Below are positions 25,519 to 33,814 of a stretch of 64,000 nucleotides of DNA, one piece after another. A model generated the notes under the pieces. The model searched no databases, was not told the origin of the DNA, and saw only the letters and a program-made list of their open reading frames with translations. The first letter of the stretch is position 1; the number at the start of each line of letters is the position of its first letter. Source of the stretch: Alphaproteobacteria bacterium (GTDB lineage: Bacteria; Pseudomonadota; Alphaproteobacteria; Reyranellales; Reyranellaceae); contig JAFKFL010000034.1 in assembly GCA_017308235.1 (NCBI GenBank), positions 1 to 64,000 on the forward strand, written 5' to 3'. A program made the translations under genes and the position numbers.

Positions 25519-25962
25519 ATGGCGTTGGATCTGGCCGACCGCGGCATCTATGGCTTCGTGACGTCCGAGCACCTGCGGTTCGCCGATGTCGATGCCAATG
25601 GTCACATCAACAACGTCGCCTTTTTGCAGCTTCTGGAAAGTGCTCGCGTCTCTTATCTGCGCGAGATCGTCCGTGTGGGCTTGCCGCCTTTCCGTCTCGT
25701 TGTCGGGCGACTGGAAGTCGATTTCAAACGGCAGATGTTCTATCCCGGCAGCGCGACGGCCTGCGCGCGGCTGGTCGAAGTGCATGATCGCAAATGTGTC
25801 GTGGGCCAAGCCTTGTTCGACGGCGATGGGAATTGCACGGCGGTGCTCAAAGTGATCATGGTGTCGCTGAACGAAGAGACCCATCGCAGCATGCCGTTCG
25901 CTTCGGTTGTGCGCGAAACCCTCTGTCGCCTCGCTGCTTCTCCGAATGGACTGCCGTCATGA
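25519..25962 (+). CDS. Acyl-CoA thioesterase, 4HBT/YbgC-like hotdog
   Basis: A 147-residue hotdog-fold protein. The signature RFADVDANGHINNVAFLQLLE contains the Asp and HxNN residues of 4-hydroxybenzoyl-CoA thioesterase-type enzymes. It should hydrolyse an acyl-CoA to free acid and CoA in the cytosol. The ATG at 25519 is 4 bases from the VOC stop, and the TGA overlaps the next ATG. It is therefore the fourth gene of the acyl-CoA cluster. Confidence 0.9.
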   Translation: MALDLADRGIYGFVTSEHLRFADVDANGHINNVAFLQLLESARVSYLREIVRVGLPPFRLVVGRLEVDFKRQMFYPGSATACARLVEVHDRKCVVGQALFDGDGNCTAVLKVIMVSLNEETHRSMPFASVVRETLCRLAASPNGLPS

Positions 25963-26426
25963 CAAACACGCTCATCCCCGACGGTTTCCGCAAGCTCGAT
26001 GTCGGTGACGATTTTGTCGGGCTGATCGGGCCGCTCTGGTTCAAGGCCGAAGGCGAGAAGCTCCGCGTCGGGTTGCCGCTCGAGCCCCGGCACGGCAATC
26101 CCATGGGTTGGGCGCACGGTGGCCTCCTGGTGACGGTGGCCGACATGGTGATGGGCGCCGGGTCGGGCCACGCCACCGGCATTCGCTGGCCTCATCCCAC
26201 GGTGTCGCTCAGCACCGAGTTCGTGCGTGGCGCGCGGCTGGGACAATGGCTTGAGGGCACGGCGCGCATTGCCCGGCGCACGGTCAATTTCTGCTTTTGC
26301 AGCTGCGATCTGCTCTGCGGTGGGGAGGTCGTGCTGCTTGCGTCGGGTGTCTTCAAGGTGCCGGACGTCGACAAGATTCCCGAGGCTGTACGGGCGAAAG
26401 TGCTCGGCAAGTGGGGCGAGAGCTGA
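25959..26426 (+). CDS. Acyl-CoA thioesterase, PaaI/DUF4442-like hotdog
   Basis: A 155-residue hotdog protein with the PaaI-type motif HGNPMGWAHGGLLVTVADM (NxxGxxHGG). It probably hydrolyses an acyl-CoA thioester released by this pathway or relieves CoA trapping. The ATG overlaps the preceding stop by 4 bases. Having two different hotdog thioesterases side by side suggests distinct substrates. A convergent membrane-protein gene ends only 7 bases past its stop. Confidence 0.88.
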   Translation: MTNTLIPDGFRKLDVGDDFVGLIGPLWFKAEGEKLRVGLPLEPRHGNPMGWAHGGLLVTVADMVMGAGSGHATGIRWPHPTVSLSTEFVRGARLGQWLEGTARIARRTVNFCFCSCDLLCGGEVVLLASGVFKVPDVDKIPEAVRAKVLGKWGES

Positions 26427-26433
26427 CAGCCGC

Positions 26434-28011
26434 TCAGTGCTTCTTCCGGCGATAGATCTGGTACCGATCGAAATCCATCAGATGTTCGTAGTGCGCGAAG
26501 GCGTCTGCGAACACCTTGTCCTGCCGAAAGTACTCTAGGTAGTCGAACACCTTGCCTTGGCAGCGCGGCATGCCGGGAACCGTGTCGACGATCAGAAGGT
26601 CAGGCTTGCCGTTGGCGAAATCCTGCGAGACGGTTTCGAATACAAACTTCTCTGTGTCCGACATCGTGTCGGGCGGATTGTAGAGCGCCGGGAAATCCTC
26701 GCATGTGGCGTAGACACCCTGCAGCACCCACATCGTGAGGAAGCGCATGGTCATGCGGCCCTCGGTGTAGTTCAGCATCGGCCAGAACGGATAAATGCCC
26801 GGTGAAAGAGCAAGGATCGTGCGATGCGGTGCGTTCTGCTCGACGATGTGCCGCAGGACTCCGCCGACGGATGCCTCGTACTGACGCTGCTTGAAGAAGG
26901 GCGGTGTATAGAGCGCCGCCTGGAAGTAGAGCAGCACCATCAGCGTGGCGGAGATCACGGCCACCGGCAGCCGGTGGCCGCTGCGGCTGATCGGCAGGTA
27001 GCGATCGACAGTCTGCGAGATAGTGAGCGCTGCCAGCAGGATCGCGACAGACAACGTCGGCAGCAAGTGATAGGGCCAGCCTTTGGCCTGGGCGATCGCC
27101 GAGATGGCGGCACCGATGCCATAGGCGACCAGGGCGCGTGCCGCCAGCGTGCGAGTGAGAAACACCGCGAAGGCGCCGAAGATCAGGAGCGCCAGCAGCG
27201 TCGGTGCCATCACGTTGCCGGTCAGGATCTGCCACCAGCCGGCGTCGCCGATCGGTGAATAGGCCTCGATGGCAAGCGGCATGACGAAGAGGCCGTATGC
27301 CGAGAATACCGTGTACATCAGTGCGAGATGGATCACGGCGACTGCCAGAATCGACCACGGTATCTCGTCGCGGAACGTGGTCCGCCAGCCCCGGCGGATC
27401 AGCAGGTAGAGTTCGACCGTCGCCGGGATGGCGAGAAAGTAGGGCTTGAGCGCGAAGGCTACACCGGCCACCAGGCCGATTGCGATCGCCTTGCCGCGCG
27501 AGGTCGACACGCCCTCCGCCCGGGCCATCGAGACGATGAGGTACGGCGCGGTCGCAACGAACATGATGTGCTCGCGTTGCCCGAAGTGTTCGTTGGGCAG
27601 TACCGTGAACAGGAACAGCAGCACCGGCGGCAGCAAGCCTTCGGTCAAGGCATGATCGGCCGATGGTACGAGGCGGATCAGCCGGCGGCAGGCGAAGAAC
27701 GAGGCGAATATGCCTGCCACCACCCAGGCCGTGAACCAGAAGGGCACGCCGCCGGGCAGGATCTTGGCGGTCAGTACCGGTAAGGTGTGCACGATAAAGG
27801 TGAGAGGCAGGTTCTCGTCGATCACGTCGACATAGAGTTTCTGCCCGTCGATCCAGCGCCCCGAAACGTCGAGGATGGCACCGACATCGTGATTGATGGG
27901 CGGGAAGAAGTAGCCGGCCAGCCACAGGATCGGCAGCGCAAACAGCGGCACCATGAGAAGGCGCTCGATGCGCGGCGACTGGACAGGGGGCTTGGCGGCG
28001 GCGGTTGGCAA
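26434..28011 (-). CDS. Multi-spanning membrane protein, GT-C glycosyltransferase-like
   Basis: A 525-residue protein with roughly 10-12 hydrophobic helices in the first 400 residues and a soluble C-terminal domain. The first periplasmic loop contains the acidic motif INHDVGAILDVSG followed by DENLPLT, which resembles GT-C glycosyltransferases that use polyprenyl-phosphate sugars. No precise family is recognised. It is divergent from a methyltransferase-GT2-EmrE-like operon and may use the glycolipid those genes would make. The start at 28011 lies 48 bases from the divergent gene's start. Confidence 0.75.
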   Translation of the reverse strand: MPTAAAKPPVQSPRIERLLMVPLFALPILWLAGYFFPPINHDVGAILDVSGRWIDGQKLYVDVIDENLPLTFIVHTLPVLTAKILPGGVPFWFTAWVVAGIFASFFACRRLIRLVPSADHALTEGLLPPVLLFLFTVLPNEHFGQREHIMFVATAPYLIVSMARAEGVSTSRGKAIAIGLVAGVAFALKPYFLAIPATVELYLLIRRGWRTTFRDEIPWSILAVAVIHLALMYTVFSAYGLFVMPLAIEAYSPIGDAGWWQILTGNVMAPTLLALLIFGAFAVFLTRTLAARALVAYGIGAAISAIAQAKGWPYHLLPTLSVAILLAALTISQTVDRYLPISRSGHRLPVAVISATLMVLLYFQAALYTPPFFKQRQYEASVGGVLRHIVEQNAPHRTILALSPGIYPFWPMLNYTEGRMTMRFLTMWVLQGVYATCEDFPALYNPPDTMSDTEKFVFETVSQDFANGKPDLLIVDTVPGMPRCQGKVFDYLEYFRQDKVFADAFAHYEHLMDFDRYQIYRRKKH

Positions 28012-28059
28012 GGCGCTTGGAAGATATCATAAGCGGAGACCAGAGCGACAAGCAGGAGC

Positions 28060-28809
28060 GTGGGACGCGTGGATCAGGCGGAATATGAACGCATGCACGC
28101 GGTCGAGGATCGCATGTGGTGGTATCGCGGCTTGCGGCTCCTCGTCACCGAACTACTTGGAAGGGCGCTCGAGCGATCTAAAGCGTCAGGGTACGTGCTG
28201 GATGCAGGATGTGGCACCGGCGGCATGCTGGCGAAACTCGGCGCCGGCGTTGGCGGCCATCCGACGATTGGTCTGGAGTACGATCCCAGCGCCGCGGAAT
28301 TTGCGTCTGCCAAGACCCGAAGACCTATCGTCGTGGGATCGGTCACAAAAATGCCGTTGGATGACGCCGGGATCGCGGCTTATCTCTCGCTCGACGTGCT
28401 TTGCCATGCAGGAGTCGAACCTGAGGTTGCATTGGACGAGGCTCGTCGTTGTTTGGCGCCGGATGGCGTTGCCATCTTCAATTTGCCCGCTTATTCGTGG
28501 CTATTGTCCGCGCACGACAAGCGCGTGCACAATGCGCGGCGCTTCACGCGAGGCAAGGCGCATCGACTGCTTGCAGAGCACGGGTTTCGCGTCCTGATTT
28601 CGACTTACTGGAATACGCTGCTGTTTCCCTTGATGTTGCTGCACAGACTGATCGAAAAGGACGATGCCGAAAGCGACGTACGCGACTTCCCACATTGGCA
28701 GGACGTCTTGTTCTCGACTGCATTGACGATCGAGCGGATGGCAATCCGATGCGGTGTGCGCCTTCCCTTCGGCGGTTCGCTGATCCTTGTGGCGGTGCGC
28801 GATGGCTGA
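28060..28809 (+). CDS. Class I SAM-dependent methyltransferase
   Basis: A 249-residue protein. The SAM-binding glycine-rich motif I is VLDAGCGTGGML, followed by GLEYDPSAAEFA (acidic residue of motif II) and an AYLSLDVLCHA post-motif. It begins with GTG at 28060 (GRVDQAEYERM), 6-7 bases after a GGAG ribosome site. The last 8 bases overlap the start of the glycosyltransferase gene. It may methylate a sugar or lipid precursor of the adjacent membrane glycosylation genes; that is inferred from position only. Confidence 0.88.
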   Translation: MGRVDQAEYERMHAVEDRMWWYRGLRLLVTELLGRALERSKASGYVLDAGCGTGGMLAKLGAGVGGHPTIGLEYDPSAAEFASAKTRRPIVVGSVTKMPLDDAGIAAYLSLDVLCHAGVEPEVALDEARRCLAPDGVAIFNLPAYSWLLSAHDKRVHNARRFTRGKAHRLLAEHGFRVLISTYWNTLLFPLMLLHRLIEKDDAESDVRDFPHWQDVLFSTALTIERMAIRCGVRLPFGGSLILVAVRDG

Positions 28810-29830
28810 GGTGCCGGCACTTTCGATCGTCGTCCCGGTCTATAACGGTGCGGCCACTGTCGGTGAGCTGGTGAGCGCACTGCGCGCCCTCGACATCGCT
28901 GGCGGACTCGAGATCGTGCTCGTGGTCGATGGCAGTCCCGACAATAGTCTCGACGTCTGCAAGCAGCTCGCTGCCGAGGCAGGCTCGCCGGTCATCGTGT
29001 TGAGCCTCAGCCGGAATTATGGCGAGCACAATGCGGTCATGGCCGGTCTCTCTCGTGCTTGCGGTGCCTACACCATCACGATGGACGACGACCTGCAGAA
29101 TCCGCCGTCCGAGGTGAAGCGCCTATTCGAGTACGCGCGCGATGGCAGCTACGATGCCGTCTATACTTATTATGACGAGAAGAAGCACACCGCCTGGCGC
29201 AACCTCGGCAGCCGATTCACCAACTGGTGCGCCGACCGGCTGATCGACAAACCGCCGGGCCTTTATCTTTCGAGCTTTCGTTGCCTGTCCGCCTTCGTCC
29301 GCCAGCATATCGTCGCAACCTACGAAGGCCCTTACCCCTACATCGACGGTCTCGTCTTCCAGATCACGCAAAACGTCGGACGGTTGCAGGTCGAGCATCT
29401 GCCGCGCGTCGAAGGTCGATCGAACTATACGCTGGCCCGCCTGTTCCGGCTGTGGCTTTCGATGTTCTCCAACTTCTCGGTGATCCCTCTCCGTATCGCC
29501 ACGTTGTTCGGCATTGCCTTCGGTGCGATAGGCGCATTGACGGCGATCATTGTGATCGCCGAGGCGATCTCGGATCGTCAGCCACCGCAAGGCTGGGCCT
29601 CGCTGATGGTTGCGGTGCTGGTGCTGGCGGGCGTTCAGCTCGTCGTGGTGGGGTTGATCGGCGAGTACCTGGGACGCATGTTCCTGGCGGTCAACCGCAA
29701 GCCGCAATATCTCGTGCGCGAGATTTTCCGACGCAAGCCGGCGGGCGACGGACTCGACATCGAGCATCCGCCGGCCGATACCAAAGCGGCTGGCCAACCG
29801 CACCGCGAGGCTTTTCAACCGAGGTCATAG
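28802..29830 (+). CDS. GT2 polyprenyl-phosphate glycosyltransferase (DPM1/ArnC-like)
   Basis: A 342-residue enzyme. The catalytic GT-A domain shows SIVVPVYNGAATV, the nucleotide-binding MDDDLQNPP (with the DxD region), and SRNYGEHNAVMAG. Two C-terminal membrane helices follow (about residues 225-250 and 265-290), as in the undecaprenyl-phosphate mannosyl/glucosyl/aminoarabinose transferases. It would transfer a sugar from a nucleotide to polyprenyl phosphate at the inner membrane. It overlaps the methyltransferase end and is followed after 3 bases by an EmrE-like gene. Confidence 0.93.
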   Translation: MAEVPALSIVVPVYNGAATVGELVSALRALDIAGGLEIVLVVDGSPDNSLDVCKQLAAEAGSPVIVLSLSRNYGEHNAVMAGLSRACGAYTITMDDDLQNPPSEVKRLFEYARDGSYDAVYTYYDEKKHTAWRNLGSRFTNWCADRLIDKPPGLYLSSFRCLSAFVRQHIVATYEGPYPYIDGLVFQITQNVGRLQVEHLPRVEGRSNYTLARLFRLWLSMFSNFSVIPLRIATLFGIAFGAIGALTAIIVIAEAISDRQPPQGWASLMVAVLVLAGVQLVVVGLIGEYLGRMFLAVNRKPQYLVREIFRRKPAGDGLDIEHPPADTKAAGQPHREAFQPRS

Positions 29831-29833
29831 ACG

Positions 29834-30166
29834 ATGTGGGTCTCCTACGTGGCGCTGGCGATCAGTATATTGGCCGGCATCGGCGGCCAGATTCTTTTGA
29901 AGCAGGGCGCCGATGCGCCGGACTTCTTCAGCCAACTGTTGCGACCTTCGACGCTCGGTGGTCTCGCGCTCTATGGGGCAGCAGCCTTCCTCTACATCAT
30001 TGCGCTGCGCAAGCTGCCGCTGTCGGTCGCCTTTCCCAGCGTGTCGCTGTCCTATGCGATCGTGGCAGTGCTGGGTCACTTCGTGTTCGGTGAACCGTTT
30101 GGCCTCAAGCAGGTTGGCGGCATCTTGCTGATCACGGGCGGCGTGGTCCTGGTCCATCAGGGATGA
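29834..30166 (+). CDS. EmrE/ArnE-like four-helix membrane protein (SMR family)
   Basis: A 110-residue protein with four hydrophobic helices and the SMR-type pattern (ILAGIGGQILLKQGADAP near the start, ending ILLITGGVVLVHQG). The SMR signature Glu of helix 1 is not at its usual place, so classic drug/proton antiport is less likely. Small proteins of this type, such as ArnE/ArnF, flip polyprenyl-linked sugars beside ArnC-like enzymes, and the GT2 gene ends 3 bases upstream. Its stop overlaps the start of the crotonase gene by 4 bases. Confidence 0.85.
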   Translation: MWVSYVALAISILAGIGGQILLKQGADAPDFFSQLLRPSTLGGLALYGAAAFLYIIALRKLPLSVAFPSVSLSYAIVAVLGHFVFGEPFGLKQVGGILLITGGVVLVHQG

Positions 30167-31041
30167 AGGAGGGCGACGTGACCTACGAGCAGATCAAGTA
30201 CGACGTCAAAGATGGCGTCCTGACGATCACCCTGAATCGTCCGGACAAGCTCAATGCCTTCACCGGCAAGATGTTATCGGAGCTTCTTGATGCCATGGAT
30301 CGGGCCGATCGTGACGACGACGTGCGCGCCATCGTGTTCACCGGCGCGGGCCGTGGTTTCTGCGCCGGCGCCGACCTCTCAGGCGGCGCCAATACCTTCA
30401 ATGCCGAAAATCGCGGGCCGGTCGATCCGGGTCTGGATGGCCATCGCGATGGCGGCGGCCTCCTGACGCTGCGCCTCTACGACTCGCTCAAGCCCACGAT
30501 TGCGGCCTGCAATGGCCCGGCGGTGGGCGTGGGCATCACGATGCAGCTCGCGATGGATATCCGGCTCGCGTCCGAGGCCGCGCGCTACGGCTTTGTGTTC
30601 ACCCGCCGAGCCATCGTGATGGAGGCTTGCTCGAGCTGGTTCCTGCCGCGCCTGGTCGGGCCGCAGCAGGCACTGGAATGGGTCATGACGGGGCGCGTCT
30701 TTCCCGCTGAAGAAGCCCTCAAAGGACGGCTGGTGCGCTCCGTTCACAAGGCCGACGATCTTCTTCCCGCAGCCTATGCGCTGGCGCGCGAGATCGCCGA
30801 CAATACGGCGCCTGTGTCGGTCGCCCTCAATCGGCAGATGATCTGGAGGATGCTGGGTGCCGATCATCCGATGGAGGCGCACAAGGTCGATTCCAAAGGG
30901 ATCTACGAACGCGGCAAGTCGGCAGACGTAAAAGAGGGGGTTACGGCCTTCCTCGAGAAACGGCCGGCGAGGTTCCCGATGAAGGTGACGACGGGCATGC
31001 CGTCGTATTTCCCATGGTGGAAGGAGCGGACGTTCGGCTGA
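30163..31041 (+). CDS. Enoyl-CoA hydratase/isomerase (crotonase family)
   Basis: A 292-residue crotonase-fold protein. The oxyanion-hole motifs are FTGAGRGFCAGADLSGG and NGPAVGVGITMQLAMD. The catalytic-Glu region reads TRRAIVMEACSSWFLPRLVG. It probably hydrates or isomerises an enoyl-CoA; substrate unknown. Its ATG overlaps the stop of the SMR gene, an odd partnership, since neighbours on the left are glycosylation genes. An ABC transporter operon starts 85 bases downstream. Confidence 0.92.
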   Translation: MKEGDVTYEQIKYDVKDGVLTITLNRPDKLNAFTGKMLSELLDAMDRADRDDDVRAIVFTGAGRGFCAGADLSGGANTFNAENRGPVDPGLDGHRDGGGLLTLRLYDSLKPTIAACNGPAVGVGITMQLAMDIRLASEAARYGFVFTRRAIVMEACSSWFLPRLVGPQQALEWVMTGRVFPAEEALKGRLVRSVHKADDLLPAAYALAREIADNTAPVSVALNRQMIWRMLGADHPMEAHKVDSKGIYERGKSADVKEGVTAFLEKRPARFPMKVTTGMPSYFPWWKERTFG

Positions 31042-31126
31042 CGCGACGAGGTGCGGCGACGGTTCGGTTGCAGCCCTGTTGCACTTGCGGCAATCTCCCG
31101 GCCGACTTGCTGGTGGGAGGAAAGTA

Positions 31127-32179
31127 ATGACCAAGCTGTACTTGCGGCGCCGCTCTATCCTGGCGGCCGTACCGGCGGCCCTCGTGGGGAGCCTAGCGGC
31201 GCCCTACCTCGCGCACGCCCAGGGAAAACCCGAGAAACCGAAGGTCGTGCTGGCCGTCGGCGGCAAGTCGGCACTCTATTATCTCTCGCTCACGATTGCG
31301 GAGAAGAAGGGGTTCTTCAAGGACGCCGGCCTCGACGTCGAGATCAACGACTTCCAGGGCGGCTCCAAGTCGCTCGAAGCCTTGATGGGCGGCAGCGCCG
31401 ACGTGACGGCGGGTGCCTACGAACACACGATCCGCATGCAGCAACGTGGACAGCCGATCACCGGTTTCGCCCTGATGGGACGGGGCATGCAGATTGCGAT
31501 CGCCGTCCGCAAGGATGAGGCGGCAAAGATCAAGGGGCCGGCCGATATCAAGGGTATGAAGTTCGGCGTGAGCGCCCCCGGATCCTCGACGCACATGCTG
31601 CTTTTGAGTTGGGCGGCCAAGGGAGGGTTGAAGGCGAGCGACGTCATCGCCGTGGGTGTGGGCGCCGGCGCCACTGTCGTGGCGGCAGTTGAGCAGAAGC
31701 AAGTCGATGGCGTGTCCCAGACCGATCCCGCGCTGACCATCCTGCAGGACAAGGGCATGGTCCAGATCATGCTCGACACGCGCACCGCCAAGGGCAATCA
31801 GGAGTTTTTCGGTGGCGCCTTCCCCGCCGCCTGCCTCTATACGCAACCCGGTTTCCTGAAGAAGAACCCCAACACGGCGCAGGCGCTGGCCACCGCGATC
31901 GTGCGCGCCGACGAATGGCTGCAGACGGCATCGCCCGCCGACGTCGCCAAGACGGTGCCCGAGGCTTATCTGCTCGGCGATCGCGCGGTCTACGAGAAAT
32001 CATTCGCGGGTGTTCGCGAGACGATATCGCCCGACGGCCTTATGCCGGCTGGTGCGATGGAGAACTGCCTGAAGTTCCTGGTCGACGCCGATCCCAAGAT
32101 CGCGGCCGACAAGGACAAGATCAAGCTCGCGGAAACGTGGACCAACGAGTTCGCGCAGCGCGCCAAGAAACCAGCTTGA
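31127..32179 (+). CDS. ABC transporter substrate-binding protein, NitT/TauT (NMT1/THI5-like) type
   Basis: A 350-residue periplasmic binding protein. A Tat-like signal peptide is seen (LRRRSILAAVPAALVG... with cleavage near AHA-Q). The early motif YYLSLTIAEKKGFFKDAGLDVEI is characteristic of SsuA/TauA/NMT1-type receptors. It would bind a nitrate-, sulfonate-, pyrimidine- or carboxylate-like solute. The ATG at 31127 has GGGAGG upstream; the open frame before it is not needed. ATPase and permease genes follow directly. Confidence 0.92.
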   Translation: MTKLYLRRRSILAAVPAALVGSLAAPYLAHAQGKPEKPKVVLAVGGKSALYYLSLTIAEKKGFFKDAGLDVEINDFQGGSKSLEALMGGSADVTAGAYEHTIRMQQRGQPITGFALMGRGMQIAIAVRKDEAAKIKGPADIKGMKFGVSAPGSSTHMLLLSWAAKGGLKASDVIAVGVGAGATVVAAVEQKQVDGVSQTDPALTILQDKGMVQIMLDTRTAKGNQEFFGGAFPAACLYTQPGFLKKNPNTAQALATAIVRADEWLQTASPADVAKTVPEAYLLGDRAVYEKSFAGVRETISPDGLMPAGAMENCLKFLVDADPKIAADKDKIKLAETWTNEFAQRAKKPA

Positions 32180-32186
32180 GTCATCC

Positions 32187-33011
32187 GTGGCGATGACTGC
32201 AACGCCGGCGCTGGCGCTGGAGGACATCACCTGCCGCTTCGCCGGCCGTGACGGCGACGCGGCTTACACTGCGGTCGCCAACGCCACCTTGCGTGTGGCC
32301 GACGGCGAGTTCGTCTCCGTCGTTGGCCCGACTGGCTGCGGCAAGTCGACCCTGCTCAACGTTGCGGCCGGCTTGCTCGCGCCGTCGTCCGGCGTGGTGA
32401 GCGTTTTTGGCAAGCAGCTGCAGGCGGCGGAGGGGATCAACCGGCGTGCCGGTTATATGTTCCAGGCCGATGCCCTAATGCCCTGGCGGACCGGGATCGA
32501 GAATGTGGTCGCCGGGCTCGAATTCCGCGGCGTTGCCCGGGCCGAGGCGCGGCAGCAGGGCGACGCCTGGCTCCGCCGTGTCGGCTTGGCGGGTTTCGGC
32601 GACCGCTACCCGCACCAGATGTCGGGCGGCATGCGCAAGCGGCTGGCGCTCGCCCAGACATTGATCTTGCGACCGGACATCCTGCTGATGGATGAACCGT
32701 TTTCGGCGCTCGACGTGCAGACGCGCCAGCTCATGGAGAACGAGCTGCTGGCGTTGTGGGCGGAGGACCGGAAGTCGGTGCTGTTCATCACTCATGACCT
32801 CGAAGAGGCGATCGCGCTTTCGGATCGCGTCGTCGTTCTGTCGGCGGGGCCAGGTACGAGGCCGATCGGAGACTTCAAGATCGACCTGCCGCGGCCGCGC
32901 GACGTGTCGGAGATCCGCATGACACCGGCTTTCCTGGCACTCCATCGCGAGATCTGGGGAGCGATGAAGGAAGAGGTCCTGAAGGCCTACGAACGGCAGA
33001 AGGCCGCCTGA
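32187..33011 (+). CDS. ABC transporter ATP-binding protein, NitT/TauT type
   Basis: A 274-residue ABC ATPase. It has the Walker A GPTGCGKST, signature MSGGMRKRLALAQ, Walker B ILLMDEPFSALD and H-loop FITHDLEEA. The MSGGM variant in place of LSGGQ is common in this transporter class. It powers uptake with the adjacent receptor and permease. The GTG at 32187 is used, but an ATG at 32193 is equally possible. The next gene starts 1 base past its stop. Confidence 0.94.
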   Translation: MAMTATPALALEDITCRFAGRDGDAAYTAVANATLRVADGEFVSVVGPTGCGKSTLLNVAAGLLAPSSGVVSVFGKQLQAAEGINRRAGYMFQADALMPWRTGIENVVAGLEFRGVARAEARQQGDAWLRRVGLAGFGDRYPHQMSGGMRKRLALAQTLILRPDILLMDEPFSALDVQTRQLMENELLALWAEDRKSVLFITHDLEEAIALSDRVVVLSAGPGTRPIGDFKIDLPRPRDVSEIRMTPAFLALHREIWGAMKEEVLKAYERQKAA

Positions 33012-33012
33012 C

Positions 33013-33810
33013 ATGCGCCTGCGCAGCCTTCAGATCCTGATCCTCGTCGTGCTGATCGCGCTCTGGTACCTCTTCACCAAGCCAGGGCTACTCCCGAACT
33101 TCTATTTCGAGCAGGACAATCGCGCCGCCTTCTTCTTCGGTGAGCCGCAGAAGGTGTTCCATGTCATCATCGATTGGTTCACTTCCGGGGAAATTTTCGG
33201 GCATCTCGGGATCACGTTGCTGGAGACGGTGCTGGGCTTTGTCATTGGCTCGGTGTTCGGCCTCGGCATCGGGCTCTGGCTTGCGCTTTCGCGCACCGCA
33301 TCGATGGTGATGGATCCCTACATCAAGGGCTTCAACTCGATGCCTCGTGTCGTGCTGGCGCCGATCTTCGCCGTGTGGTTTGGGCTTGGCATCTGGTCCA
33401 AGGTGGCACTGGGCGTGACGCTGGTCTTCTTCGTCGTCTTCTTCAACGTCTATCAGGGCGTGCGCGAGGTGAGCCCAACGCTCATTGCCAATGCTCGCAT
33501 GCTGGGCGCTTCGTCGCGTCAGCTTCTGCGTTCGATCTACCTGCCATCCGCCATGAGCTGGGTGTTCGCAAGCCTGCACAATGCCGTGGGCCTCGCGTTC
33601 GTCGGTGCGGTGGTAGGCGAATACCTGGGGTCGTCGCGCGGCGTCGGCTACCTGATCTTGCAGGCGGAGGGGACGTTCGACGTCAACACCGTCTTTGCCG
33701 GCATCCTAGTGCTCACCGCCTTCGCCCTGGTGCTCGACGCCGTCGTCGGCTTGGTGGAAGCCCGCCTCATGACCTGGCAGCCAAGAGCGAGCGAAACGGA
33801 AAAGGTGTAG
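33013..33810 (+). CDS. ABC transporter permease, NitT/TauT type
   Basis: A 265-residue inner-membrane permease with about six helices. The EAA-type loop that docks onto the ATPase is GASSRQLLRSIYLPSAM. It forms the channel of the import system with the receptor (31127) and ATPase (32187). The three genes are arranged receptor-ATPase-permease with gaps of 7 and 1 bases, so they are one operon. A crotonase gene converges 4 bases after its stop. Confidence 0.93.
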   Translation: MRLRSLQILILVVLIALWYLFTKPGLLPNFYFEQDNRAAFFFGEPQKVFHVIIDWFTSGEIFGHLGITLLETVLGFVIGSVFGLGIGLWLALSRTASMVMDPYIKGFNSMPRVVLAPIFAVWFGLGIWSKVALGVTLVFFVVFFNVYQGVREVSPTLIANARMLGASSRQLLRSIYLPSAMSWVFASLHNAVGLAFVGAVVGEYLGSSRGVGYLILQAEGTFDVNTVFAGILVLTAFALVLDAVVGLVEARLMTWQPRASETEKV

Positions 33811-33814
33811 CCAA

